64,000 nt of DNA from Chloroflexota bacterium (GTDB taxonomy: Bacteria; Chloroflexota; Anaerolineae; B4-G1; SLSP01): contig JAIOAX010000004.1 of NCBI GenBank assembly GCA_019873645.1, positions 1 to 64,000 of the forward strand, given 5' to 3'. The translations under genes were made by a program, and so were the position numbers. Position 1 is the first letter of the stretch. Each line of letters starts with the position of its first letter. The notes beneath the pieces are model-generated. The model saw only the letters and a list, made by a program, of their open reading frames with translations. It ran no database searches and was not told the origin of the DNA. Positions 1-8,611 of this stretch are shown piece by piece.

Positions 1-90
1 AAGGAAGTCAAAGTTTCCTATCTGACCCGCCAGCTAGAGAAACTTACCGGTGGCACGGTCCACATTGAATTGTTACCCGCCGCCGCATAA
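1..90 (+). CDS. C-terminal end of an unidentified protein (partial)
   Basis: An open frame enters from the left edge and ends at TAA 88-90, giving the last 29 residues, which finish in LLPAAA. The piece is charged and amphipathic at first (a basic stretch with several Lys and Arg, then a short beta-like HIEL segment). It is too short to identify. Codon use matches the neighbours. No clear intrinsic terminator follows; a weak CCGC/GCGG pair straddles the stop codon. Confidence 0.6.
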   Translation, partial: KEVKVSYLTRQLEKLTGGTVHIELLPAAA

Positions 91-109
91 GCGGGTTATT
101 TTCGGAATA

Positions 110-152
110 GATTAAGCAGATTTATATTTTTTAATCCGTTTATTCTGCCGAC
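110..152 (-). repeat. diverged partial copy of the 125-bp dispersed repeat
   Basis: Read on the minus strand this stretch contains AAACGGATTA, an A/T-rich spacer and ATAAATCTGCTTAATC, in the same order as the right half of the full copies at 26795-26921 and 45855-45979. It is shorter and more diverged, so it may be a decayed copy. It lies between the tail of the unknown gene and the kinase-like gene. Confidence 0.4.
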
Positions 153-187
153 CAAACCTACGCACATTTGCATACAATCAGCCCTCA

Positions 188-733
188 CTATACCTTTTGA
201 TAACGGGCAATAAAATCGGGATTGTGAACCAATCCCCAGATCACATCAGCGACTGCATCGGGCGTCAGTGTCGTAGTGTCCACTACGTAACCCAGATCGC
301 CGTTGCGCGCGGCGGCTTCCTGAATACGCACGAGTTCCGCAGCACGGGCAAGATGCCAGGCCACTTCATCAGGTGAACGTGAAGAGTCACAGAGACGTTG
401 TTCGATCACGTGAAGGGCACATACCAGGCGAAAAACGTAGATCTCGTCGTCCAGATCGGCGAGCAGCTCCTGCAAGCGCGCCAGCGATTCCGGCGTCTCG
501 AAGACATAGGGGATCACGAAGTTGTGATAATCGCCATGTTCGATGTGAAAGGCGATCAAATGCCGCAGCGTTTGGTAGAGATGCTCAATGCGCACGTCAT
601 CGTAGATCTCGAACGGATGCACCGCACCGATGGCGTCGCCATCCAGAAAGACGGCGCGGTCAAATTTCCAGGTCACGCGCTCGCCGGTTGTGCTTTTGCC
701 AATACCGCAAGGGCCGTTGATAATGATAATCAT
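188..733 (-). CDS. P-loop NTPase, small-molecule/nucleoside kinase-like
   Basis: A 181-residue protein starting at ATG 733; a TTG seven codons upstream is an alternative. It opens with a beta strand and a Walker A motif, INGPCGIGKST, followed by FLDGDAIG, an arrangement typical of small kinases and of TmrB/AAA-type 'AAA family ATPase' entries. Later there is a predicted lid or adenine-binding region around RLCDSSRSPDE. The C-terminal VVDTTTLTPDAVADVIW is the usual 'save-for-last' helix of such kinases. The substrate cannot be told from the sequence. It stands alone, convergent with nothing, between a decayed repeat and rnhB. An antisense frame at 398-781 is a shadow. Confidence 0.7.
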   Translation of the reverse strand: MIIIINGPCGIGKSTTGERVTWKFDRAVFLDGDAIGAVHPFEIYDDVRIEHLYQTLRHLIAFHIEHGDYHNFVIPYVFETPESLARLQELLADLDDEIYVFRLVCALHVIEQRLCDSSRSPDEVAWHLARAAELVRIQEAAARNGDLGYVVDTTTLTPDAVADVIWGLVHNPDFIARYQKV

Positions 734-807
734 AGCGTTTGGTCTCTTCAACAAAGCATTCGAACGTTTATTGTAGCATAGATTGCCGATTCATACGGCT
801 AACCCTG

Positions 808-1479
808 TCATACGCAAGTTGAAAACCCGCCAAAACCTGTCCGATCCGTTGACAAAGACGCTACCGGCTGGAAGGTCAGCCGGTGCAGGGGACAAACGCC
901 CAGGCGAGTCAACGCTTCGCGGTGCTGTCGCGTGCCGTAGCCCTTATGTTGCGCGAAGCCGTAGCCGGGGAATTGTACCTCCGCCACGTCCGCCATCCAG
1001 CGATCCCGTGAGACTTTGGCGATAATGCTGGCCGCCGCGACCGAGAGCGAGCGCGCGTCGGCGTGGGGGAAGGCATCCTGCGGCAGGCGCACATCGGGCA
1101 AGCGCAGAGCGTCAATCACCAGAGCGTCCGGCGCAATGGACAAGGCCGCCAGCGCCCGCTGCATCGCCAGGCGTGTCGCGGGGACGATACCGAGCGTGTC
1201 AATCTCATCCTGTTCGCTGTGTCCTACCCCTACTGCCAGCGCCACCTCGAAAATACGCAGCGCCAAACGCTCACGCACCTCAGGCAACAATTGCTTGGAA
1301 TCGCGCACACCTTCCAGCATATTACCAACCTGATCCCCAAATGGTAGAATCACCGCCGCCGCAACCACCGGCCCGGCCCATGCCCCCCGTCCGGCCTCAT
1401 CCAATCCGGCAACGCGCCGCAACTCCTGCGTCCAAAACCGCATTTCTGCTTCAAGGGTAGGCAAGTCTCGACAGTTCAT
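808..1479 (-). CDS. rnhB: ribonuclease HII
   Basis: RNase HII cleaves the RNA strand of RNA-DNA hybrids and single ribonucleotides embedded in DNA, using two metal ions in the cytoplasm. The signature GLDEAGRGAWAGPV near the N-terminus supplies the first Asp-Glu pair, VIDAL the third acidic residue, and ASIIAKVSRD the last Asp, so the D-E-D-D set looks complete. ATG 1479 gives 223 residues; a TTG at 1488 and an ATG at 1443 are alternatives, and neither has a strong ribosome-binding site. The family is usually about 200 residues; here the C-terminus carries a short extension of about 20 residues rich in Gly, Ser and Thr. Single gene, no obvious operon partner. Confidence 0.93.
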   Translation of the reverse strand: MNCRDLPTLEAEMRFWTQELRRVAGLDEAGRGAWAGPVVAAAVILPFGDQVGNMLEGVRDSKQLLPEVRERLALRIFEVALAVGVGHSEQDEIDTLGIVPATRLAMQRALAALSIAPDALVIDALRLPDVRLPQDAFPHADARSLSVAAASIIAKVSRDRWMADVAEVQFPGYGFAQHKGYGTRQHREALTRLGVCPLHRLTFQPVASLSTDRTGFGGFSTCV

Positions 1480-1493
1480 CCGTCGCAAAGTCT

Positions 1494-1711
1494 TGTAGTC
1501 AGGTAGTCAGATAGTCAAAAGTCGAACGCCGATTCGCTCATTCGCCGATTCGCTTATTCACTCATTCGCCGATTCTTTCATTCGCCCATTCGCCGATTCG
1601 CTTATTCACTCATTCGCCGATTCTTTCATTCGCCCATTCGCCGATTCTTTCATTCGCCCATTCGCCGATTCTTTCATTCGCCCATTCGCCGATTCTTTCA
1701 TTCGCTTATTC
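1494..1711. repeat. simple-sequence tandem array (ATTCGCC/GATTC units)
   Basis: From about 1531 to 1711 the DNA is an imperfect tandem array of 7-9-base words (ATTCGCC, GATTCTTTC, ATTCGCCC) that settles into a roughly 24-bp period toward its right end. Just before it, 1494-1520 repeats TAGTCAG-like words. The reverse complement of the same words makes up the arrays at 23436-23520 and, in a related form, 50605-50705. There are no unique spacers, so it is not a CRISPR array. It fills most of the 360-bp gap between rnhB and the next gene. Confidence 0.85.
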
Positions 1712-1743
1712 TGCCACACTCTGGACAATTGCCAAATGCCTAT

Positions 1744-1772
1744 TTGCTTTTTTACCTATGTCGTTTTATACT
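1744..1772 (+). promoter_or_regulatory. predicted sigma70-type promoter for the TPR gene
   Basis: TTGCTT (1744-1749), a 17-base spacer and TATACT (1767-1772) lie 68 bases before the start at 1840. The match is good but not tested. Confidence 0.5.
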
Positions 1773-1839
1773 GAGTTTGCACAAGATGGCCGATAGGGTC
1801 AAGGCCTGACGCCAGGCTACAGAACAGGGGAGGTAAAGT

Positions 1840-3183
1840 ATGGGGTTGCTCGATGAGCGTAGCGCAAAGCAACAACCGGATGAGGAGCTGTGGGAGGATC
1901 TTTTTGAAGAAGCTGAGGAGACATCCGCGAAGGCGCCCGAAGCCGCCGCTAAGGGCAAAAAAGGCGCACGCGCCCCACGGGAGAAGAAGTTGCCTAAACG
2001 CGCCGCCGCACCCAAGCCTGAGACGCCCAAAAAGCCTCAAAAGGCCCAAAAGCCGAAAAAGGCTCGTGCCCGCGCCGCAGGGAAAGGGCTTAGCCTCAGA
2101 CAGGTCTTGCTTTTGGCGTTTTTAGGCATCGCCATTGTTTGGGGGTATCTGACGCTGGCAAAGCTGTTCAAACAAACGGCGGCGGTCAATCCACCGGCCG
2201 GCGAGACGCCGACAGCAGCGACTGCGGCAACTCAGACCGTTGCGCCGCCTACCGCAACGCCCGTTCCCCCGACGGCGACCAGGTCAGCGCCGCCGACTCC
2301 CCAAAACACTCCCACACCACCACAAACGCCCACGCCCGCGCCGCCGGTCGCTACGCGCTTTGACGAGCATATCAAAGCCAACCCCGACAATGTGGAACTG
2401 CGGCTTCAGCGCGGCACAGAATATCTGCGCTTAGGCGCTTATGCCGCGGCGCTAGCCGATTTCGAGCATGCGCGCAGCATTGATGAACAAAACCCGGCCA
2501 TTCATCTGGGTATCGGACAGGCCGATTACCTGTTGCTCAACTGGCCTGCAGCAGAAAATGCTTTTCTCACAGCCATTGCCCTTGACCCTAAGATGCCGGA
2601 GGCACACTTCAACCTGGGAATGTTGTATTATCTCCAGGGACGGTATCAGGAAGCCGCGAAAGCGTTCGATCAGGCAGCGGAGATCAACCCCGACTACGTC
2701 GAAGCTGAAGCCTGGTTAGCCATCGCCTCAGCGCAATACGGAGATGCGAATGAGGCCCTGGCCGCGGCTGGAAGGGCTATCAGCATCACCCAGGAAAGCG
2801 CGATTGTGCATGTGGCGCGCGCGTGGGCCTATTGCGCCCAGACGCCGCCCAATCTGGATGCCGCCCAGGGGGCATTGCTCTACGCCTATAAACTGGAACC
2901 TCACGGGATCGAGGTACTCATCACGCTGGCGCGCTTCTACAGCGATTATCGGCCTGAGTGGCTGGTTGAAGCAGAACAAATGGCTCATTATGCTCTCAAC
3001 TGGGCCAAAAATGATTTGGAACGGGCGCGCGCCTTGTACACATTGGGCCACGTCTACCTGGCGCAGAACCGCAAAGATGAGGCGAAAGAGATACTTGCCA
3101 ATGCCGCCGATATGACCACCTACGAAGGTCAGGTATTGTTGTACGGCATTGTCGAGGATATCAATCGCGCGCTTGCACCCTGA
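1840..3183 (+). CDS. membrane-anchored TPR protein
   Basis: A 447-residue protein with a strong ribosome-binding site (GGGGAGG) before ATG 1840. Residues 1-85 are a charged Lys/Ala/Pro-rich cytoplasmic tail with several PKKPQK-like words. Residues about 88-110 form one transmembrane segment (VLLLAFLGIAIVWGYLTLA). Residues 112-170 are a Pro/Thr-rich linker full of TPTP words. From about 175 to the end there are tandem TPR units, seen as A-Y-x-x-A-L-x-D-F and repeated N-P-D-Y-V-E-A phrases. The topology suggests the TPR part lies outside the cytoplasm as a protein-binding scaffold. No catalytic motif is visible. It is the first gene of a plus-strand group of five with related TPR content. Confidence 0.8.
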   Translation: MGLLDERSAKQQPDEELWEDLFEEAEETSAKAPEAAAKGKKGARAPREKKLPKRAAAPKPETPKKPQKAQKPKKARARAAGKGLSLRQVLLLAFLGIAIVWGYLTLAKLFKQTAAVNPPAGETPTAATAATQTVAPPTATPVPPTATRSAPPTPQNTPTPPQTPTPAPPVATRFDEHIKANPDNVELRLQRGTEYLRLGAYAAALADFEHARSIDEQNPAIHLGIGQADYLLLNWPAAENAFLTAIALDPKMPEAHFNLGMLYYLQGRYQEAAKAFDQAAEINPDYVEAEAWLAIASAQYGDANEALAAAGRAISITQESAIVHVARAWAYCAQTPPNLDAAQGALLYAYKLEPHGIEVLITLARFYSDYRPEWLVEAEQMAHYALNWAKNDLERARALYTLGHVYLAQNRKDEAKEILANAADMTTYEGQVLLYGIVEDINRALAP

Positions 3184-3265
3184 AAAGCCTGGAGAGCAAC
3201 GTGAGGCGGCGGTCAAACAACAATAACATTGCAACATTCAAACGGATTTTCCAGGGAGGCTGCGT

Positions 3266-4858
3266 ATGAAAAGGTGGGGTTTGTTCCTGTTGGTCATCTT
3301 GCTGACGCTGTTGTGGGTCCCTTCCCTGGAAGCTCAGGAGGGCGTCAGTGTTTCACCACGTCAGCTCAGCGTTGCCGCCCGGCGCGGTCAGACCGAGACC
3401 CGTTTGCTGCTCCTGCGCACCGTCGAGCCGCTGAACGATCTGCGCATCATTCCTCTGGATTTGAACGCCGCCAAAGGGGACATCGTTCTGCCGGCAGAAA
3501 TTATCCAGATCGCCCCGCCTGCCACCACAATCGCCGCAAACGGCCTGCTGACCGTCCCGGTCACCTTCAACCTGACCAATGCGCCGAGTGGACAATTCAC
3601 CGGTGAACTGCTCATCAGTTACACCGGGCAGAGTTTCACCGTGCCGGTCACGGTCGCCGTCAAAGATCAACCCTGGTTGCCGCTGGCAGCGCTGGTGGTG
3701 GGTGTGGCGTTGGGAATCGGCGTCTCCACCTACCGCGCCCAGGGGCGTCCGCGCGATGAGGTTTTGGTGCGCCTGGGACAGATTCGTACCCAGATGAAGG
3801 CGGACAAGGACCTGGAAGAAAAGGGCAAACCGTTCTATACACGCCTTGATGCCCATCTGGTGGATGTCGAAGTGGCGCTTGAAGCGCACCAATGGGAGAA
3901 AGCCCAGGAAGCCGTGCGCACCGCCGAGACGCTTTGGGTGCGCTGGCGGCGCGCCCGCCCCGACTGGCTGGAGCAGATTGCCTATTACACTCAACTCAAT
4001 GAAAAACTGGCCGGCCTGGGCGAGGTCTTTTACATCAACGAGATCAAAGACAAAGCCCGCAACGCCTACCTGGACATGCCCAACCTGAATGAGCCGGACG
4101 GCTTCCGCGAGCGTCTGGAACCGCTGACGCGCCAGGTCAATAACTTCATCGCGCTACAAGAACGCATCACGGCCCTGAAAAGCATGACTTCGGGGACGCC
4201 ACTGGCCTTAAAGCTCCAACAACGCCTGCACATGCTTTCTCCAGATGACGAAGCGGGATACCAAAATCTGCACAATGAGGTTGAGACCACTCTCCAGAAA
4301 GTCCAAACGGCGCAGCTAGAGAAAAAGATCGCGCAGCTCACCGAACTGTCCACTAAACTTCCCCCAGATCAGGTCCAGGCGTGGTCAAATACGGTGCGGG
4401 ACCTGCAAACCCGCCTGACTGCCCTGGCTCCCGATGACCCCTCCGCCTATCTAACCCTGGAAAGCGATGTCGAGACAGCCCTCCGCCAGCTTGAGGGTTT
4501 GGCGCCGTCAGGCGAAGTCACCTTCCGCGGTGCCCAGGGCACCACTTACGATGCTAAAGGCATACCTCAACCGGAAAGCTGGCTTCCCCATCCCCCGGAT
4601 ACCCACGTGGAAATTATCGCCGAGAAAATCGCCGGAGCCGGCAGACGCTTGCAGTGGTTCACATGGCTTACCTACGCCGTGGCCGTCATCTTCCTGGCGC
4701 TTGCCGGTTTCGTCGAACTGTACGGCGCGCGCCCGGATTTCGGCGTCAACGGCATCGGCGATTATTTCACCCTGCTGGCCTGGGGCTTCGGCGCAGAGGC
4801 CACGCGCGCTTCCATCGCCGACATGGTACAGGGATGGAGTCTGGCAGCAGAAAAGTAA
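3266..4858 (+). CDS. exported, membrane-bound coiled-coil protein of unknown function
   Basis: A 530-residue protein with a good ribosome-binding site (GGGAGG) before ATG 3266. It starts with a signal peptide that ends near SLEAQEG (about residue 25). A beta-rich region follows to about 130 (FNLTNAPSGQFTGELLISY), resembling an immunoglobulin-like domain of the kind found in NEW3-type proteins. A transmembrane segment sits at about 133-152, then a long alpha-helical, probably coiled-coil, cytoplasmic region to about 440, and a second transmembrane segment at about 465-487. The name of the family is not known to me. It sits between the TPR gene and a hydrolase gene that begins five bases after its stop, so they are probably co-transcribed. 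Confidence 0.75.
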   Translation: MKRWGLFLLVILLTLLWVPSLEAQEGVSVSPRQLSVAARRGQTETRLLLLRTVEPLNDLRIIPLDLNAAKGDIVLPAEIIQIAPPATTIAANGLLTVPVTFNLTNAPSGQFTGELLISYTGQSFTVPVTVAVKDQPWLPLAALVVGVALGIGVSTYRAQGRPRDEVLVRLGQIRTQMKADKDLEEKGKPFYTRLDAHLVDVEVALEAHQWEKAQEAVRTAETLWVRWRRARPDWLEQIAYYTQLNEKLAGLGEVFYINEIKDKARNAYLDMPNLNEPDGFRERLEPLTRQVNNFIALQERITALKSMTSGTPLALKLQQRLHMLSPDDEAGYQNLHNEVETTLQKVQTAQLEKKIAQLTELSTKLPPDQVQAWSNTVRDLQTRLTALAPDDPSAYLTLESDVETALRQLEGLAPSGEVTFRGAQGTTYDAKGIPQPESWLPHPPDTHVEIIAEKIAGAGRRLQWFTWLTYAVAVIFLALAGFVELYGARPDFGVNGIGDYFTLLAWGFGAEATRASIADMVQGWSLAAEK

Positions 4859-4862
4859 AAAA

Positions 4863-5600
4863 GTGAGTGACCTTGCAAATGATGTAACTATGGAAGGGGA
4901 AATGGGCCCAACTACCCAAGTAACCGGTCTCAGGCTGGGGCCGATCAGCCGAATGTTCCTGGTGCAGAGTGACGCCGGCGTCGTTGTGGTTGACGCCGGC
5001 ATGGCCGGTCAAACCGACCGTGCTGTTGCCGCGCTTGCGGCCCACGGCGTCGCACCGCAAGACGTGCGCCTGATCCTCATCACGCACGGACATATAGATC
5101 ACTTCGGCGGGGCAAAGGCGCTGCGCGCGCGCACAGGCGCGCCTGTCGCCGTCCATACTCTGGATGCCGATGCCTTGCGCAACGGACAAAATATGGGGCC
5201 GCTGAAGCCCACAACGCCCCTCACAGGCCTGCTGCTAAGCATCGGGGCGCGGATGGTCGCGCCTGACCCGGCTATTGCTTTTGAGCCAGACATCGTTTTC
5301 GATGCCCCGTGGCGGTTGGACGATTATGGCATCGCCGGCGAGGTCCTCCATACGCCGGGACACACCCCCGGCTCCGTCACCCTGCTGCTCGACAACGGCG
5401 CGGCCATCGTGGGCGACCTGGCGACCGGCAATTGGCTCTTCCCCACACGCGCCGCGCCGCCCCTGGTTGCCTGGGACCTTAAGCGCAACTGGGAAAGCCT
5501 GCACGCGCTGCTGGAACGGCATCCCACGCGCCTCTACATCACCCACGGACAGCCCCTTGCGCCCGAAGCGCTGCACGTGTTGCTCAAACGTTATGCCTGA
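4863..5600 (+). CDS. metallo-beta-lactamase-fold hydrolase
   Basis: The frame is open from far upstream, but the protein fold begins near GTG 4863 (five bases after the previous stop) or ATG 4890; GTG 4863 gives 245 residues. Metal ligands are clear: ITHGHIDHFGG (H-x-H-x-D-H), HTPGHTPGS, VGDLATGNW and YITHGQ, the glyoxalase-II/lactonase-like arrangement of two Zn or Fe. Substrate unknown: candidates are thioesters, lactones or phosphoesters. It is likely cytoplasmic, with no signal peptide. The stop overlaps the next start by eight bases, which supports an operon with the TPR/zinc-ribbon proteins. Confidence 0.85.
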   Translation: MSDLANDVTMEGEMGPTTQVTGLRLGPISRMFLVQSDAGVVVVDAGMAGQTDRAVAALAAHGVAPQDVRLILITHGHIDHFGGAKALRARTGAPVAVHTLDADALRNGQNMGPLKPTTPLTGLLLSIGARMVAPDPAIAFEPDIVFDAPWRLDDYGIAGEVLHTPGHTPGSVTLLLDNGAAIVGDLATGNWLFPTRAAPPLVAWDLKRNWESLHALLERHPTRLYITHGQPLAPEALHVLLKRYA

Positions 5601-6987
5601 CCGTATACAAAAGACAGAACCGGCGGATCTCGAAGTGCAAGAGACATCAGAGACAACGCCACCGCATTTGACCGACGTCCAGATTCAAAAAGCGACCGTC
5701 GCGCTCGTCAATGGAGAAACCGCAACCGCACGGGACCTGCTGATGCAGGTTATAGAATATGACGAAACCAACGTCGCCGCCTGGTGGCTGCTCAGTCGGG
5801 TCGTCGAAACCGCCGACGAGCGCGAAATTTGTTTGGAAAACATCCTGACCCTCGATCCCAACCATGCGGCCGCGCGTGCAGCCTGGGAACAACTGCAACG
5901 CGATAAGGCATCGGCCGCAGCCACATTCGCCGAACGCTCTTACACTTCGGTTGAAGCTGCCCCTGAAGCTATGCCGCCGCCTGAAGAGCTGGCGCCGCTG
6001 CCGCCTACACCTTCCACGCCCGATTTCCTGGAGGACGAGTTAGGCTGCCCGTATTGCGCCGCCCCGACGGCCTGGGAAGACAAGCGTTGCCCGGCCTGCA
6101 AGCATAGTTTGTGGACCCATCAACGCGAGGTGGAACAAAGCACCCCCGCCTATCGTGCCCTGCTGATGCTGGAAGTTCTGTTCATCGGCGTCAGCGCGCT
6201 TTTGCTCCTCCTGTTGCTGACTTACGTGGATATCTGTGTGAAATCTGCCGACATTCGTGATCTGGCGCCCCTTTACCTGGGCATAAAACAGATTGCTCCC
6301 AAAATCGCCACCGCAAGTTTCAACTTTGTGCCGCCTGTGCTCTTTAGACTCTCATTATTGCCAATTGGATTGTCGCTGATTATCTTGCTAGGCCTCCTTA
6401 GCCGCTGGGCGCCGCTCTACTTCACCGCATTGCTTATAGAAGCCCTGCGCATCCTCGTGAATCTCAGCACCATCATCGGCGCGATCAATGCCTGGTCGGC
6501 AACCGCCGCAGCCGTAAAAACAGAGGCCGCGGCGGGTCAGTTGACAGGACAGGCTCTCTCATTGATGCACATCGTCATTCTCCTGACCTATCTGGCGATC
6601 CTGGCACTTGCAGGGCTCTCGTTCATTTCCTTGCTCAACCTTCACGACCACTTCACCTTCAAGCATCGGCGTCTCCTGCTGCGCACCGATGCCGATGTGG
6701 ATGGGAGCATTGTAGGGCTACAAATTCGCGGGCGCGCTTATGCCCACCAGTACGCCTGGGCGCTGGCCGCCCTGCACTTGCGCCAGGCATGGATGCTTGA
6801 ACACAACCTGGAAACCGGTTTGGCCTTAGCAACGGTCTATCTCAACCTGGGGCGTCTTGACCTGGCCGCCATAGCCCTGGAAGATGCTCGTCGCCTGGCT
6901 CCGACCGACCCGCGGATCGCCAGTTTGACGGCGATCCTGGCAGAAAAGCAAGCTCATGGAAAGCCCCCGTATGCCCCATCCCCCTGA
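5593..6987 (+). CDS. TPR / zinc-ribbon / four-helix membrane protein (paralogue 1)
   Basis: A 464-residue protein starting at ATG 5593 inside the end of the hydrolase gene; the open frame extends further upstream without meaning. Residues about 30-110 are TPR-like (ARDLLMQVIEYDETNVAAWWLL). About residue 150 there is a zinc ribbon with C-x2-C pairs, CPYCAAP and CPACKH. Then come about four transmembrane helices (for example ALLLLLLLTYVDI and LSLIILLGLLSRWAP). The C-terminus returns to TPR (LRQAWMLEHNLETGLALATVYLNLG). The next gene encodes the same architecture, so the pair arose by tandem duplication. No enzymatic motif is visible; a scaffolding or sensing role at the membrane is possible. Confidence 0.8.
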   Translation: MPDRIQKTEPADLEVQETSETTPPHLTDVQIQKATVALVNGETATARDLLMQVIEYDETNVAAWWLLSRVVETADEREICLENILTLDPNHAAARAAWEQLQRDKASAAATFAERSYTSVEAAPEAMPPPEELAPLPPTPSTPDFLEDELGCPYCAAPTAWEDKRCPACKHSLWTHQREVEQSTPAYRALLMLEVLFIGVSALLLLLLLTYVDICVKSADIRDLAPLYLGIKQIAPKIATASFNFVPPVLFRLSLLPIGLSLIILLGLLSRWAPLYFTALLIEALRILVNLSTIIGAINAWSATAAAVKTEAAAGQLTGQALSLMHIVILLTYLAILALAGLSFISLLNLHDHFTFKHRRLLLRTDADVDGSIVGLQIRGRAYAHQYAWALAALHLRQAWMLEHNLETGLALATVYLNLGRLDLAAIALEDARRLAPTDPRIASLTAILAEKQAHGKPPYAPSP

Positions 6988-8506
6988 TCAAGTCCAGCAT
7001 TGGCTGACAGAAGGCATCGCCGCGGCCCGCAGCGGACACAAAACACAGGCGCGCGCGTTGCTCCAGCGCGTCGTCGAAGTCGAGAGCGACAATCCCACCG
7101 CCTGGCTGTGGCTGAGCGGCGTACTCGACGATCCTCTGGAACAAGAAACATGCCTCGAAAAGGCGCTCAGTCTTGATCCCAACAACCCCGCAGCCCACAA
7201 AGGATTGAATGTCGTACGTCCGCGCGCGACCCAGGTGCTGCTCGCCAAAGGCGTCGCCGCAGCCGAAAAAGGCGAACGCGAAACTGCGCGCACGCTCCTG
7301 ACGCAGGTGGTGCAGCGTGAAGAAGAATGGATTGAAGCCTGGACGTGGCTGGCGCGCCTTGCATCCACGCCGGAGGAACAGGAGACCTGCTATACCCATG
7401 TACTGACGCTTGACCCCCATAACGCCGAGGCTCAGAACAAACTGGCTACCCTGCAACAAATCCGTGAAGTCGCGGCCGGTAGTCTATGGAATATTCCGCC
7501 CGCAGAACCGGAAGAGACCGAGGCCGCTCCGACATTGGTCGCCGCCGTCCTGGGAGAAGACTATGTCCGTCAATACGTTCCCCCCCTTCCCGAAGAGGCA
7601 CCACCGCCGGAATCGCCGGTAACGGCGTTATGGGCGCAGTATGAGGATGAGCTGCGCTGCCCCTACTGCGCCGCCCCCACCCTCTATGAGGACCGGCGTT
7701 GCGCAGCCTGCGGCAACCCTCTATGGCTCAAAGTGCGGCGGCAGGAAGAACGCTCGGTCAGGCTGTGGATATTGATCGCGTTACAAGTACTCGCCACCAT
7801 TCAGAGCGCGTTGGCGCCGCTGTGGCAGCTCTACCTTATCAGCCTGTATCTCGGGTTGACCGACTTTACGCTATTATTCAACGTCTACTTCGGGATAAAC
7901 GGCACCATCTCGCCGGAGATGGCGCAGGCGGCACTGAGTTATCTGTCGCGCGGTGAGTTCTTTCTGCTATGGCTTCCAATGCTCATTTCCGCGGCTTTTG
8001 CCGTGGCGTTATATGTGCGTTGGACGCCCATGTTTTACCTGATGCTCATCAGCGCCGTACTGTACCTGTTCGGCTCGGTGGCCCTGATTCTTAACACTGG
8101 TGGCGGCACCCTGATGATCCTCACCGGCATCGGTGGGGTGATCGTGGCACTGCTAGCCTTCATAACCACCCTGAAGCTTGAAGATGATTTCAAATGGGAG
8201 CTTATCCGCGTGACGTTGAGTGTAGATGCCGGCCTCAAAGATGGCGTCGCCTATTTGCTGCGCGGGCGACTCTACGCCGCGCAAAAAATGTGGGCGCGGG
8301 CCGCACTGCATTTTCGACGCGCGGTGGCCTTGCTCCCCTATCAACTCGATGGACACATTGCCGCCGCGACGGCTTGTATCAAACTCAAAAATTACGAGTT
8401 GGCGCGGCACATCCTGTATGACGCCCAGCGCATCCAACCGCAAAATGCCCAAATCGGCGAATTGCTCAAATTACTTGCCGCCGAGGAACAACAAACCCCC
8501 TCATAA
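6956..8506 (+). CDS. TPR / zinc-ribbon / four-helix membrane protein (paralogue 2)
   Basis: A 516-residue protein with the same domain order as its upstream neighbour: two TPR blocks in the first 170 residues (here duplicated, ARALLQRVVEVESDNPTAWL and ARTLLTQVVQREEEWIEAWT), a zinc ribbon (CPYCAAPTLYEDRRCAACGNPLW), about four transmembrane helices, and a C-terminal TPR. ATG 6956 overlaps the upstream gene by 32 bases; ATG 6971 is an alternative start. The N-terminal TPR part is longer than in paralogue 1. It is the last gene of the group, followed by a hairpin that serves the opposite strand. Confidence 0.8.
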   Translation: MESPRMPHPPDQVQHWLTEGIAAARSGHKTQARALLQRVVEVESDNPTAWLWLSGVLDDPLEQETCLEKALSLDPNNPAAHKGLNVVRPRATQVLLAKGVAAAEKGERETARTLLTQVVQREEEWIEAWTWLARLASTPEEQETCYTHVLTLDPHNAEAQNKLATLQQIREVAAGSLWNIPPAEPEETEAAPTLVAAVLGEDYVRQYVPPLPEEAPPPESPVTALWAQYEDELRCPYCAAPTLYEDRRCAACGNPLWLKVRRQEERSVRLWILIALQVLATIQSALAPLWQLYLISLYLGLTDFTLLFNVYFGINGTISPEMAQAALSYLSRGEFFLLWLPMLISAAFAVALYVRWTPMFYLMLISAVLYLFGSVALILNTGGGTLMILTGIGGVIVALLAFITTLKLEDDFKWELIRVTLSVDAGLKDGVAYLLRGRLYAAQKMWARAALHFRRAVALLPYQLDGHIAAATACIKLKNYELARHILYDAQRIQPQNAQIGELLKLLAAEEQQTPS

Positions 8507-8539
8507 AAAAAGGGGCCGGTGCAACTTCACCGGCCCCTT
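8503..8539 (-). terminator. intrinsic terminator of hppA
   Basis: A 12-bp perfect stem (AAGGGGCCGGTG / CACCGGCCCCTT, 8510-8539, loop of six) is followed on the minus strand by a run of T. The plus strand has no T run, so the terminator serves the minus-strand pyrophosphatase gene that ends at 8612. It may also slow plus-strand transcription from 8506. Confidence 0.8.
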
Positions 8540-8547
8540 CCTCACCT

Positions 8548-8598
8548 ACTGATTACGAATTACTGATTACTAATTACGGATTACTAATTACGGATTAC
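8548..8598. repeat. simple-sequence array (TAATTACGGATTAC units)
   Basis: About four imperfect copies of a 14-base word, TAATTACGGATTAC, between the terminator and the end of hppA. Similar words occur at 20617-20645 after the ATPase operon and at 23540-23575. Confidence 0.75.
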
Positions 8599-8611
8599 CT
8601 TGCCCCGCTAC

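Noticed and set aside
1531..1711. Tandem repeats that look at first like a CRISPR array
   Set aside because: The words are 7-9 bases in a drifting 24-bp period with no unique spacers, and no cas gene is in the window.
4467..4862. N-terminal extension of the metallo-beta-lactamase frame
   Set aside because: It overlaps the end of the membrane protein in another frame, is Arg/Pro/Ser-rich and has no homology to the fold.
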